A stretch of 64,000 bases of DNA from contig JADJHR010000007.1 in NCBI GenBank assembly GCA_016707445.1, positions 243,183 through 307,182 of the forward strand. The letters are read 5' to 3'. Below are positions 51,696-60,020 of this stretch, piece by piece. Below the pieces are notes generated by a model. It worked only from the letters and a program-made list of their open reading frames with translations. It had not been told where the DNA came from and did not search any database. Both the position numbers and the translations under genes were made by a program. The stretch's first letter is position 1. Each line of letters opens with the position of its first letter. This stretch comes from Rubrivivax sp. Its GTDB lineage: Bacteria > Pseudomonadota > Gammaproteobacteria > Burkholderiales > Burkholderiaceae_C.

Positions 51696-53510
51696 ATGAG
51701 CCCACCTGCCCTTGCGGCCCCCACCTCGCGCCCGGACGCACGCAGCCAGGACAAACGGCCCGTGCGTGCGCTGGGCGGCCTGTTGCCCTTCATCCGGCCC
51801 TACCGGGGCCGCATCGCGCTGGCCGCGCTCTTTCTGGTGCTGGCCGCCGTCACCACGCTGTTGTTTCCGATGGCGCTGAAGGCGCTGATCGACAACGGCC
51901 TGGTGGCCTCCGACCCCGGCCAGCGCGTGATGGGCCTGCGCACGCACTTCCTCGAACTGTTTGCCGTGGGCGCCGCGCTGGGGGTCTTTTCGGCAGCCCG
52001 CTTCTACATGGTCAGCTGGCTGGGCGAGCGCATCACCGCCGACCTGCGCAACGCCGTCTACCGCCATGTGGTGCAGCAGAGCCCCGAGTTCTTCGAAAGC
52101 ACGCAGACCGGCGAGGTGCTCAGCCGCCTGACCACCGACACCACCCTGGTGCAGACCGTGGTCGGCAGCTCACTGAGCATGGGGCTGCGCAACACCGTGA
52201 TGGGCGTGGGCGCGATGCTGATGCTGATCGTCACCAACCCCTACGTGATGACGCAGGTGCTGGGCATCCTGGTGCTGGTGGTTCTGCCCAGCCTGTATTT
52301 CGGCCGCCGCGTGCGCAAGCTCAGCCGCGCCAGCCAGGACCGCGTGGCCGACAGCAGCGCCATCGCGGCCGAGGTGCTGAACGCCGTGCCCGTGGTGCAG
52401 AGCTACGTGCAGGAGCAGCGCGAGGCGGCGCGCTTCGCGATCAGCACCGAGCAGGCCTTCGACACCGCACGCCGGCGCACGCTGGTGCGCGCGCTGCTGG
52501 TCGGCTTCATCATCACCGCCACCTTCGGCGCCCTGCTGTGGGGCCTGTACCAAGGCACGCAGGCAGTTGCAGCCGGGCACATCAGCGCCGGTCATCTGGG
52601 ACAAACGGTGGTCTTCGTGATCATCCTGGTCAGTTCGGTGGCCGTGCTGTCCGAGGTCTACGGCGACCTGCTGCGCGCGGCCGGTGCCACTGAGCGGCTG
52701 ATGGAACTGCTGGCCGCACGCTCGCCGGTGTCCGACCCGGCGACCCCGCACGCACTGCCGGCCGCCCAGGGCGGGTCGACACTGCGTTTCGAGCACGTGC
52801 AGTTCCACTACCCGTCGCGGCCCCGACACGCGGCGCTGGCCGACTTCTCGCTGGACGTGAAGGCCGGTGAAACGGTGGCCCTGGTCGGCCCCAGCGGCGC
52901 CGGCAAGAGCACGGTGCTGCAGCTGCTGCTGCGCTTTTACGACACCCAGCAAGGCGTGGTCAGCGTCGACGGCGTGCCGGTGCGGCAGGCCTCGCTGGCC
53001 GCGCTGCGCGCACGCATCGGCATCGTGCCGCAGGACAGCACAGTGTTCTCGACCACGGCGCTGGAGAACATCCGCTACGGGCGTCCCGGCGCCAGCGACG
53101 ATGAGGTTGTTGCCGCGGCCAAGGCCGCCTTCGCACACGACTTCATCAGTGCGCTGCCCGAGGGCTACGACACCTTTCTGGGTGAGCGCGGCGTGCGACT
53201 GTCGGGGGGCCAGCGCCAGCGCGTCAGCATCGCGCGCGCGATGCTGAAGAACCCGCCACTGCTGCTGCTGGACGAAGCCACCAGCGCGCTGGACGCCGAA
53301 AGCGAACGCATGGTGCAGGCCGCGCTGGAAGCCGCGATGAAGGACCGCACCACGCTGGTCATCGCGCACCGCCTGGCCACCGTGCTGCGCGCCGACCGCA
53401 TCGTGGTGCTGGAGGACGGCCGCATCGTCGACATCGGCAGCCACGACGAGCTGGTGGCGCGTGGCGGGCTGTACGCGCGGCTGGCGGCGATGCAGTTCGA
53501 GCAGTCATAA
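51696..53510 (+). CDS. MsbA-type ABC exporter (fused membrane and ATPase domains)
   Basis: The 604-residue half-transporter has six membrane helices (about 40-330) and an ATPase domain with Walker A GPSGAGKST (about 398), signature LSGGQRQRVSIARAML, Walker B LLLLDEATSALDAES and the switch in VIAHRLAT. It should work as a homodimer, pumping lipids or drugs outwards. Proteins of this group are often annotated as lipid A exporters, but true MsbA usually sits by lpxK, which is not here. The start at 51696 (MSPPALAAPT) precedes a 28-residue Ala/Arg-rich lead. Confidence 0.92.
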   Translation: MSPPALAAPTSRPDARSQDKRPVRALGGLLPFIRPYRGRIALAALFLVLAAVTTLLFPMALKALIDNGLVASDPGQRVMGLRTHFLELFAVGAALGVFSAARFYMVSWLGERITADLRNAVYRHVVQQSPEFFESTQTGEVLSRLTTDTTLVQTVVGSSLSMGLRNTVMGVGAMLMLIVTNPYVMTQVLGILVLVVLPSLYFGRRVRKLSRASQDRVADSSAIAAEVLNAVPVVQSYVQEQREAARFAISTEQAFDTARRRTLVRALLVGFIITATFGALLWGLYQGTQAVAAGHISAGHLGQTVVFVIILVSSVAVLSEVYGDLLRAAGATERLMELLAARSPVSDPATPHALPAAQGGSTLRFEHVQFHYPSRPRHAALADFSLDVKAGETVALVGPSGAGKSTVLQLLLRFYDTQQGVVSVDGVPVRQASLAALRARIGIVPQDSTVFSTTALENIRYGRPGASDDEVVAAAKAAFAHDFISALPEGYDTFLGERGVRLSGGQRQRVSIARAMLKNPPLLLLDEATSALDAESERMVQAALEAAMKDRTTLVIAHRLATVLRADRIVVLEDGRIVDIGSHDELVARGGLYARLAAMQFEQS

Positions 53511-53539
53511 TTCATGCGCACGATTGATGGAGGCTTTTC

Positions 53540-53827
53540 ATGCGCCGAATCGACGACACCCCCGAACGCGAAGCCGACCGCACCCCCAGCCGCGCCACCA
53601 AGCGCGCCACCAACCTGAGCCTGAACGCCAAAGTGCTGGACATGGCCCGCGACCTGGGCATGAACCTGTCAGCCACGGTGGACGTCTTGCTCGCCCAGGA
53701 GGTTCAGCGCCGCTACTGGGAGCGCTGGAATGCGGACAACAAGGATGCGATCGAGCACTACAACGCCCGCATCGCCCGCGAAGGCTTGCCTCTGGCAAGC
53801 TACCGCGGCTTCATGACGGACGGATGA
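53540..53827 (+). CDS. ccdA: CcdA-type antitoxin
   Basis: This 95-residue protein matches CcdA: a basic ribbon-helix-helix N-terminal region (about 15-60, TKRATNLSLNAKVLDMARDLGMNLSATVDVLL) for DNA binding, and a C-terminal toxin-wrapping segment (YWERWNADNKDAIEHYNARIAREGLPL) with the family's conserved W and IEHYN. A strong ribosome binding site GGAGG (53529-53533) lies 6 bases ahead. The antitoxin should repress its own promoter together with the toxin. The last four bases overlap ccdB. Confidence 0.92.
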   Translation: MRRIDDTPEREADRTPSRATKRATNLSLNAKVLDMARDLGMNLSATVDVLLAQEVQRRYWERWNADNKDAIEHYNARIAREGLPLASYRGFMTDG

Positions 53828-54141
53828 TGGCGCGACTGGACGTCTACGCCAACCCGGTGCTGGCGGAGCGCAAGCTCACGCCCTATTTTCTCGATGTGCA
53901 GAACGACTACCTCGAGGGCCTGCACAGCCGCGTGGTGATTCCCTTGCGTCACGAATCGGCGTTCGGCCCCCGGGCACGCGACCTGCATCCGCTGCTCAGC
54001 GTCGGCCGAGACCGGGTCGTGCTGGACACCGCAGCCATCGGCGCCGTGCCCACGGCGGTGCTGCGCAAGCCCGTGGCGCAGCTGCGCGAAGCCCGCGGCG
54101 AGGTGCAGGCCGCGCTCGACACCCTGTTCGGAGCCAATTGA
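53824..54141 (+). CDS. ccdB: CcdB-type toxin (DNA gyrase poison)
   Basis: CcdB traps DNA gyrase on cleaved DNA. The 105-residue product begins MMARLDVYANP and keeps the family landmarks LTPYFLDVQNDYLEGLHSRVVIPL and the late VAQLREARGEVQAALDTLF. In the plasmid F toxin the last residues, W-G-I, contact gyrase; here the chain ends FGAN, so potency may be reduced or different. The start overlaps ccdA (ATGA); a second ATG follows at 53827. thyA begins 1 base after the stop. Confidence 0.92.
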   Translation: MMARLDVYANPVLAERKLTPYFLDVQNDYLEGLHSRVVIPLRHESAFGPRARDLHPLLSVGRDRVVLDTAAIGAVPTAVLRKPVAQLREARGEVQAALDTLFGAN

Positions 54142-54142
54142 A

Positions 54143-54961
54143 GTGACCGCCTCACCGCGCCCTGCCCGCAGCCAGTACGAGGACCTGCTGCGCCATGTGT
54201 TCGAGCACGGCGTGGACAAGACCGACCGCACCGGCACCGGCACGCGCAGCATCTTCGGTCACCAGATGCGTTTCGACCTGCGCGAAGGATTTCCGCTGGT
54301 AACGACGAAGAAGGTCTTCGTCAAGGCCATCGTGCTGGAGCTGCTGTGGTTTCTGCGCGGCGACAGCAACGTGCGCTGGCTGCAGGAGCGCGGCTGCACC
54401 ATCTGGGACGAATGGGCACGTCCCGACGGTGACCTGGGCCCGGTGTACGGCGTGCAGTGGCGCAGCTGGCCCACGCCCGACGGCGGCCACATCGACCAGA
54501 TCGCGCAGCTCGTGCAGCAGCTGAACGTCAACCCCGATTCGCGCCGTCTGATCGTCAGCGCCTGGAACGTGGCCGACCTGTCGAAGATGGCCTTGATGCC
54601 CTGCCACGCACTGTTCCAGTTCTACGTGGCCGAGGGCCGTTTGAGCTGCCAGCTGTACCAGCGCAGCGCCGACCTGTTCCTGGGCGTGCCTTTCAACATC
54701 GCCAGCTATGCGCTGCTGACGCACATGCTGGCGCAGCAGTGCGGGCTGGCGGTCGGCGACTTCATCTGGACCGGCGGCGACTGTCACATCTATGCCAACC
54801 ACCACGAACAGGTGCGTACACAGCTGGCGCGTTCTCCCTTGCCCTACCCGCTGCTGAACATCAAACGCCAGCCGGTGTCGATCTTCGACTACGACCACGC
54901 GGATTTCGAGTTCCTGGACTACCAGCACCACGCGCCGATCAAGGCGCCGGTGGCGGTGTGA
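54143..54961 (+). CDS. thyA: Thymidylate synthase
   Basis: ThyA methylates dUMP to dTMP, using methylenetetrahydrofolate as both carbon donor and reductant. The 272-residue protein starts with GTG at 54143 (VTASPRPARS). The catalytic cysteine is C154 in LMPCHALFQF, and other family blocks are DKTDRTGTGTRSIFG, LYQRSADLFLGVPFNIASY and GDCHIYANHHEQ. It starts 1 base after ccdB, so toxin-antitoxin transcripts may read into it, and overlaps folA by GTGA. Confidence 0.98.
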   Translation: MTASPRPARSQYEDLLRHVFEHGVDKTDRTGTGTRSIFGHQMRFDLREGFPLVTTKKVFVKAIVLELLWFLRGDSNVRWLQERGCTIWDEWARPDGDLGPVYGVQWRSWPTPDGGHIDQIAQLVQQLNVNPDSRRLIVSAWNVADLSKMALMPCHALFQFYVAEGRLSCQLYQRSADLFLGVPFNIASYALLTHMLAQQCGLAVGDFIWTGGDCHIYANHHEQVRTQLARSPLPYPLLNIKRQPVSIFDYDHADFEFLDYQHHAPIKAPVAV

Positions 54962-55464
54962 CTCGCCCGATCGTCAGCCTGATCGCGGCCGTGGCGGCCA
55001 ACGGCGTCATCGGCGATGGCAAAGACCTGATCTGGCGCCTGCCCGAAGACCAACGCCACTTTCGTGCGCTGACGATGGGTGCGCCGGTGATCATGGGGCG
55101 CAGCACCTGGGATTCGCTGCCGGCGCGATTCCGGCCCTTGCCGGGGCGGCGCAACCTGGTGCTGACGCGGCAGCCGCTCTGGCAGGCCGCCGGTGCCGAG
55201 GTTGTGCGCACGCTGGACGAGGCGCTGGCGCGCGTGGCCGACCGCGAACGCGTGTTCGTCATCGGTGGCGCACAGATCTACGCCCTAGCGCTGCCGATCG
55301 CTGACGAACTGGCGCTGACCGAGATCGAGCGTGACTTCGACGGCGACACGACATTCCCCGACTGGCCACGTGAGCAGTTTGTCGAGGTGCAGCGCCAGCA
55401 CCACCACGCCGCGCCACCCAACGACTTCAGGTTCAGCTTCGTCACCTACCGACGCCGACCGTGA
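54958..55464 (+). CDS. folA: Dihydrofolate reductase
   Basis: FolA restores tetrahydrofolate from the dihydrofolate made by ThyA. The 168-residue protein starts with GTG at 54958 and has the family motifs SLIAAVAANGVIG, the WRLPEDQRHFRALTMG loop, the NADPH segment PVIMGRSTWDSLP, and VIGGAQIYALALP. It overlaps thyA upstream and the zinc-ribbon gene downstream, each by GTGA, so the three should be translated together. Confidence 0.98.
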   Translation: MTRPIVSLIAAVAANGVIGDGKDLIWRLPEDQRHFRALTMGAPVIMGRSTWDSLPARFRPLPGRRNLVLTRQPLWQAAGAEVVRTLDEALARVADRERVFVIGGAQIYALALPIADELALTEIERDFDGDTTFPDWPREQFVEVQRQHHHAAPPNDFRFSFVTYRRRP

Positions 55465-56435
55465 CCACCACGCCCGCCGCAGCAGGCATCGGCCCAGCCT
55501 GCCGCAACTGCGGCACCACGCTGCAGCGTCTGAGCCTGGCCGGGCACTATGGGCGGCAGGTCGAGATCGACCTCTGCAGCCCCTGCCACCTGGTGTGGTT
55601 CGACGGCATCGAACAGGCGCAACTCAGCGGCCCCGGTCTGCTGACCCTGGTCGGTGCGATGGCGGCGGCGCACGGCGTGGCGCACCGCACGCTGCAGCCG
55701 GGCCTGCGCTGCCTGCACTGCGCCAGCGCAGTACACGAGGTGCACAACCAGACCCGCTGGGGCAAGTCGCTGCAGCTGGAATGCCCGCAGCACCATGGCG
55801 CCTGGCAGACCTTCGGCCAGTTTCTGGATCAACGCGGCCTGTTGCACCCGCTGAGCAGCGCCGACCGTGCGCGTGCGCTGGCACATGCGGACGGCCTGCG
55901 CTGCGTGAACTGCGGCGGCGTGATCAGCGCTTCGGACACCCGCTGTCCCTGGTGTGAAGCGACGCCGGCGCTGGTCGACGTGGCGCGGCTGGCACGTTCG
56001 CTCGACCCCGAAGGGGCGACCGCGGCCCATCCCGTGCATCGGGCCGCCACCGCCGCGACCAGCCTGTCGTGTGCCGCCTGTGGTGCCGCGCAGGTGGCCG
56101 CGGGAGACTGGCAATGCAGGCAGTGCGGCGCCACGCTGACGACACCCGGGCTGGTCCAGGCGCATGCGCAGGTGCTGGCGCTGGGCCCGGCACTGCGTGC
56201 GCACGCCGAGAAACCTTCGCCCGAAATCGTGCGCCATCGCCTGCAGGCCCAAAGCGCGGGGCTGGAGCGCCAGCGCGAACGCGTGGCCGAAATGCAGGCC
56301 GAGGCCGAGGCCCAGCGCCGTGCCACCTGGGGCGGTGCCGACCATGAGTCAGCCGGCGAAGGCCTGCCGCTGCGGTGGCGCAGCGTTCTGACCTGGACTG
56401 CCGCGGCGGCGCTGGCCTGGTGGTGGTGGGGCTGA
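55461..56435 (+). CDS. Multi zinc-ribbon protein with C-terminal membrane anchor
   Basis: The 324-residue protein has at least four paired CxxC knuckles: CRNC with CSPC, CLHC, CVNC with CPWC, and CAAC with CRQC. A coiled-coil stretch (about 255-290, RLQAQSAGLERQRERVAEMQAEAEAQR) and a single C-terminal hydrophobic helix with four Trp residues follow. No enzyme motif was found, so a tail-anchored zinc protein is the best description. It starts with GTG overlapping the folA stop and is convergent with fhs. Its link to folate metabolism is unknown. Confidence 0.8.
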   Translation: MTTTPAAAGIGPACRNCGTTLQRLSLAGHYGRQVEIDLCSPCHLVWFDGIEQAQLSGPGLLTLVGAMAAAHGVAHRTLQPGLRCLHCASAVHEVHNQTRWGKSLQLECPQHHGAWQTFGQFLDQRGLLHPLSSADRARALAHADGLRCVNCGGVISASDTRCPWCEATPALVDVARLARSLDPEGATAAHPVHRAATAATSLSCAACGAAQVAAGDWQCRQCGATLTTPGLVQAHAQVLALGPALRAHAEKPSPEIVRHRLQAQSAGLERQRERVAEMQAEAEAQRRATWGGADHESAGEGLPLRWRSVLTWTAAAALAWWWWG

Positions 56436-56472
56436 CCCGGGGCGCTGGCGCGGCGCCAGGATCAGCGATGGC

Positions 56473-58161
56473 TCAGTCCAGCCCGACCACCTGCCCCTGC
56501 TCGTCGATGTCGATGCGCTCGGCGGCGCTGAGCTTGGGCAGGCCGGGCATGGTCATCACGTCGCCAGCCATCGCCACCACGAAACCGGCGCCCGCGGCCA
56601 GGCGCACTTCGCGGATATCGATCACGTGGCCCTCGACCGCGCCGCGCTGCCGTGAGTCGGTGCCGAAGCTGTAGGGCGTCTTGGCGAAACACACGGCCAG
56701 CTCGGCATGGCCTTCGCGCTGCAGCTGCAGCAACTGCTCACGCACGGCGGCCGACGCATCGATGCCGGCGGCGCGGTAGACGCGCGTGGCCACCTGGTGC
56801 AACTTGTCCCACAGGCTGTCCTGCAGTGCATAGACATACCGCGGTGACGGGCGTTGCGCCGTCGGCGCCTGCACCAGCCGCATCACCGCTTGTGCCAGAT
56901 CCACGGCGCCGGCGCCGCCCCGGGCCCAATGGTGGGCCTCCACCACCTCGACGCCGCTGGTACGGCCCCAGTCCTGCAAGGCCGCGCGCTCGGCGTCGCT
57001 GTCGCCGGCAAAGGCGTTCAACGCGACCACGCAGGGCAGGCCGTAGACCTCACGCACGTTGTCGACATGGCGCTGCAGATTGGGCAGACCGCGACGCAGT
57101 GCGGCCAGGTCCTCGATGCCCAGTTGCGGCAGCTCGACGCCGCCCTGGTACTTCAGCGCACGCACCGTGGCCACCACCACCGCCGCAGCGGGCCACAGGC
57201 CGGCCGAACGGCACTTGATGTCGAGAAACTTCTCGGCCCCCAGGTCGGCGCCGAAGCCGGCCTCGGTGACCACCCAGTCGGCCAGCTTGAGCGCCGTGCG
57301 CGTGGCCAGCACCGAGTTGCAGCCATGGGCGATGTTGGCGAACGGCCCGCCGTGCACCAGTGCCGGCGTGTGTTCCAGCGTCTGCACCAGGTTGGGCGCC
57401 AGCGCGTCCTTCAGCAGCACGGTCATCGCACCTTGCACCTTGAGGTCACTGACACACAGCGGCCTGCCATCCAGCGTGCGGCCGACCACCATGCGGCCCA
57501 GTCGCTGCTTCAGGTCCTGCAATGACGTGGACAGACACAGCACGGCCATCACCTCGGACGCCACCACGATGTCGAAGCCGCTTTCGCGCGGCACGCCATT
57601 GGCCGGCCCACCCAGGCCGACCACGATGTCACGCAGCGCGCGGTCGTTCATGTCGATCACGCGGCGCCAGCTGATGCGCCGCGCATCGATGCCCAGCGCA
57701 TTGCCGTGGTGCAGATGGTTGTCGATGGTGGCGGCCAGCAGGTTGTGCGCGGCCGCGATGGCGGCGAAGTCGCCGGTGAAGTGCAGGTTGATGTCTTCCA
57801 TCGGCACCACCTGCGCATGGCCTCCTCCGGCCGCACCGCCCTTGAGGCCGAACACGGGCCCCATCGACGGCTCACGCAAGGCCACGATGCAGCGCTGCCC
57901 CAACTGCGACAGACCATCGCCCAGTCCGACGGTGGTGGTGGTCTTGCCTTCGCCGGCCGGCGTCGGCGTGATCGCGGTCACCAGGATCAGGTGGCCGTCG
58001 GGTCGCGCAGCCAGCGACTCGACGAAGGGCAGGCTCAGCTTGGCCTTGTGGTGGCCATAGGGGATCAGTGCGTCGTCAACGATGTCCAGCCGCTGGCGCG
58101 CCAGTTCGGTGATGCGTTGCAGCTTGGCGCGGCGGGCGATGACGATGTCGGGGTCTTGCAC
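56473..58161 (-). CDS. fhs: Formate-tetrahydrofolate ligase
   Basis: Fhs joins formate to tetrahydrofolate with ATP, feeding formyl groups to purine and methionyl-tRNA synthesis. The 562-residue protein has the P-loop TPAGEGKTT (67-75) and the conserved blocks EPSMGPVFGLKGGAAGGG, INLHFTGDFAAI and HGGPFANIAHGCNS. The length matches the family (about 555-560). It is convergent with the thyA-folA operon and divergent from the DUF2239 gene. The 141-base upstream gap holds an inverted repeat that could also control fhs. Confidence 0.97.
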   Translation of the reverse strand: MQDPDIVIARRAKLQRITELARQRLDIVDDALIPYGHHKAKLSLPFVESLAARPDGHLILVTAITPTPAGEGKTTTTVGLGDGLSQLGQRCIVALREPSMGPVFGLKGGAAGGGHAQVVPMEDINLHFTGDFAAIAAAHNLLAATIDNHLHHGNALGIDARRISWRRVIDMNDRALRDIVVGLGGPANGVPRESGFDIVVASEVMAVLCLSTSLQDLKQRLGRMVVGRTLDGRPLCVSDLKVQGAMTVLLKDALAPNLVQTLEHTPALVHGGPFANIAHGCNSVLATRTALKLADWVVTEAGFGADLGAEKFLDIKCRSAGLWPAAAVVVATVRALKYQGGVELPQLGIEDLAALRRGLPNLQRHVDNVREVYGLPCVVALNAFAGDSDAERAALQDWGRTSGVEVVEAHHWARGGAGAVDLAQAVMRLVQAPTAQRPSPRYVYALQDSLWDKLHQVATRVYRAAGIDASAAVREQLLQLQREGHAELAVCFAKTPYSFGTDSRQRGAVEGHVIDIREVRLAAGAGFVVAMAGDVMTMPGLPKLSAAERIDIDEQGQVVGLD

Positions 58162-58231
58162 AGTGGGCTGCTCCGGTGGCTTGTCTGCGGATCGTCACCC
58201 GATTTTGAAGCGATCCTGGTTTCGATTTCAC

Positions 58232-58247
58232 CCTGGTTCAAACCAGG
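58232..58247. promoter_or_regulatory. Inverted repeat CCTGGTT-CA-AACCAGG, candidate operator
   Basis: The 16-bp palindrome lies between the divergent fhs and DUF2239 genes, 19 bases upstream of the DUF2239 -35 box. A further half site CCTGGTTT is at about 58215. The size fits a dimeric winged-helix regulator, and a MarR-like protein is encoded third in the adjacent operon, so autoregulation is a reasonable guess. Binding has not been shown. Confidence 0.5.
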
Positions 58248-58266
58248 CCTCTCTTGGGTATCGGGA

Positions 58267-58296
58267 TTGACAGTTTATTTTTACCCGGATTAAACT
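58267..58296 (+). promoter_or_regulatory. Strong promoter of the DUF2239 operon
   Basis: TTGACA (58267-58272) is a perfect -35, and TAAACT (58291-58296) is an acceptable -10 with 18 bases between. The expected start site, 6-8 bases on, falls at 58302-58304, which is at the ATG. TTACCC appears twice across the -10 area and may be another protein site. Confidence 0.7.
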
Positions 58297-58302
58297 TACC
58301 CA

Positions 58303-58974
58303 ATGAACCCGATCCAATGCAAACCCCAGGCGCAGCCGCATTTCAGCGTCTTCGCCGCCGATCGGCTGCTCGCCAGCGGTGACCTGCGCAGCGTGGCGCA
58401 GGCGGCACGGGCCAGCCTGAAGACGACGCCCGAGGCGACGCTGCTGTTCTTCGACGACCACAGCGGCGAGGTGCTGGACATCGACCTGCGCGGCTCCATG
58501 ACCGACGTCGAACGCCGCCTGGCGGCGCGTTTTGGCGCCGGGGCACTGCACGCAGAACCGCCGGATGTCGAAGCACTCGTCGAAGCGCCCGCCGAAGCAC
58601 CCGCGCCGCCCAGTCGCGGTCGACCGCGGCTGGGCGTGGTGGCGCGCGAGGTCACGCTGCTGCCGCGCCACTGGGATTGGCTGAACGCACAGCCGGGATC
58701 GGCGTCGGTGGTGCTGCGGCGGCTGGTCGACGAAGCTCGTCACACGCATGCCGAGCGCGACCGGCGCCGCCAGTCGCAGAAGGCCGCCTACCTGTTCATG
58801 TCGACTTTGGCCGGCAACCGACCGAACTACGAAGAAGCGATTCGCGCGCTCTTTGCCGGCGACCGCCAGCGCCTGCTCGAATTGATGTCCGGCTGGCCGG
58901 AGGACATTCGCAACCACGCCGATCGGCTGGCCGCCCCGGCCTTCGGCAGCACCCTCAGCATCGACCCATCATGA
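58303..58974 (+). CDS. DUF2239 family protein
   Basis: The 223-residue soluble protein matches DUF2239: FSVFAADRLLASGDLRSVAQAAR at the N-terminus, a central Pro/Ala linker (about 85-108), and the strongly conserved GRPRLGVVAREVTLLPRHWDWLNAQPG with LRRLVDEAR. The second half looks like a helical nucleic-acid-binding or oligomerisation unit, but no function is known. No Shine-Dalgarno precedes the ATG, and the promoter suggests a leaderless message. It overlaps the GIY-YIG gene by ATGA. Confidence 0.85.
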   Translation: MNPIQCKPQAQPHFSVFAADRLLASGDLRSVAQAARASLKTTPEATLLFFDDHSGEVLDIDLRGSMTDVERRLAARFGAGALHAEPPDVEALVEAPAEAPAPPSRGRPRLGVVAREVTLLPRHWDWLNAQPGSASVVLRRLVDEARHTHAERDRRRQSQKAAYLFMSTLAGNRPNYEEAIRALFAGDRQRLLELMSGWPEDIRNHADRLAAPAFGSTLSIDPS

Positions 58975-59438
58975 CCCTCTTGCCCTTGCAGCCGACACCG
59001 GCCGAATCGAATGTGCGCATGAACACGTGCACGAACACGCCCACGAACACCCACAAGAACACCCAAGACCAGCGGGCCCTCAAGCGACAGGCGCAAGAGA
59101 TCAAACCGCAGGCCGGGGTTTACGCCGTCCGTCACCGCAGCAGCGCACGCGTGCTGCTGGGCGCCAGCGTCAACGTGCAGGCGGTGTTGAACCGCCACCG
59201 CTTCGAACTGCAACTGAAGTCCCATCGCTGCATGCCGCTGCAAGCTGACTGGTCGACGCAGGGGCCTTCAGCCTTCGAGTTCGAGATCGTCGACACCGTG
59301 CGCGAAAGCGACGACCCTGCCTTCGACCGACTGGCCGAACTGCAAAGCTTGTACATGCTGTGGCAGGAAGAGTTCGATCGTCTGGGCAGCGCCCGCTATG
59401 CGCGCGACGCCGTCATGCCATCCAGGGGTCGCACATGA
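58971..59438 (+). CDS. GIY-YIG nuclease family protein
   Basis: The 155-residue protein has a Thr/Asn-rich N-terminal stretch with repeats of TNT (about 17-31), then a compact GIY-YIG-like domain. GVYAVRH stands for GIY and VLLGASVNVQAVLNRHRFEL for YIG, with the further family block SHRCMPLQADW and AFEFEIVDTV. The second Tyr-Ile-Gly is changed to LLG, so catalysis is open to question. Members of this subfamily often lie beside regulators. It overlaps both neighbours by ATGA. Confidence 0.85.
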   Translation: MTLLPLQPTPAESNVRMNTCTNTPTNTHKNTQDQRALKRQAQEIKPQAGVYAVRHRSSARVLLGASVNVQAVLNRHRFELQLKSHRCMPLQADWSTQGPSAFEFEIVDTVRESDDPAFDRLAELQSLYMLWQEEFDRLGSARYARDAVMPSRGRT

Positions 59439-59845
59439 ACACCGACGCTCTCGATGACTGGCTGGCACTGAACACGGCGCTGGCGCGCTGGAACCGACAG
59501 CTCGACGAGGCACTGGGCAACTGGCATGGGTTGTCATTTGCCGATCTGCGTCTGCTCGACCAGCTGGCCTGCGGTGACGACCAGGCCCAGCGGCTTGGCG
59601 CGCTGGCTGAGGCGCTGGGCCAGTCGAGTTCAGCAACGCTGCGACAAGTGCTGCCACTGGAGAAAACCGGTCTGGTCGAACGCCGACCCGCTGCCAATGA
59701 CCCTGGCAGCCTCGTCGTGGCCTTGCGGGCCCCCGGCCTGCAGTCGCTGAAGGTCGCTCGCGAGACGGCCGGCGCCATCTGCGCACGTGCTCAGGCTGCC
59801 GGTGCAGTTGCACGCGCGAGCCTTCGACCTCGTGCTGCTCGGTAG
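59435..59845 (+). CDS. MarR-like winged-helix regulator
   Basis: The 136-residue protein resembles MarR-type regulators: a dimerisation helix at the start, LSFADLRLLDQLACG, the recognition region LGALAEALGQSSSATLRQVLPLEKTGLVERRP, and a wing (ANDPGSLVVALRAPGLQSL). The end is Ala/Arg-rich and somewhat ragged. It is the last gene of the DUF2239 operon and a likely candidate to bind the palindrome upstream of it. No ligand can be inferred. Confidence 0.82.
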   Translation: MNTDALDDWLALNTALARWNRQLDEALGNWHGLSFADLRLLDQLACGDDQAQRLGALAEALGQSSSATLRQVLPLEKTGLVERRPAANDPGSLVVALRAPGLQSLKVARETAGAICARAQAAGAVARASLRPRAAR

Positions 59846-60020
59846 CGCATGCAGTTGGCTGCCTCGACCGGCCGCTATGGGGTCCTCAGGCGCCCGCCAT
59901 CAGTGGCAGATATTCAGCGGCACAGCCAGTTGCGGTCGCAGTCCGACATCGATACCGAGCAGTGTGGTTCGTGGGCCCGAAACACGACAGCACCGCCTGT
60001 ATGTCGGGGCGTGGGCGCGG

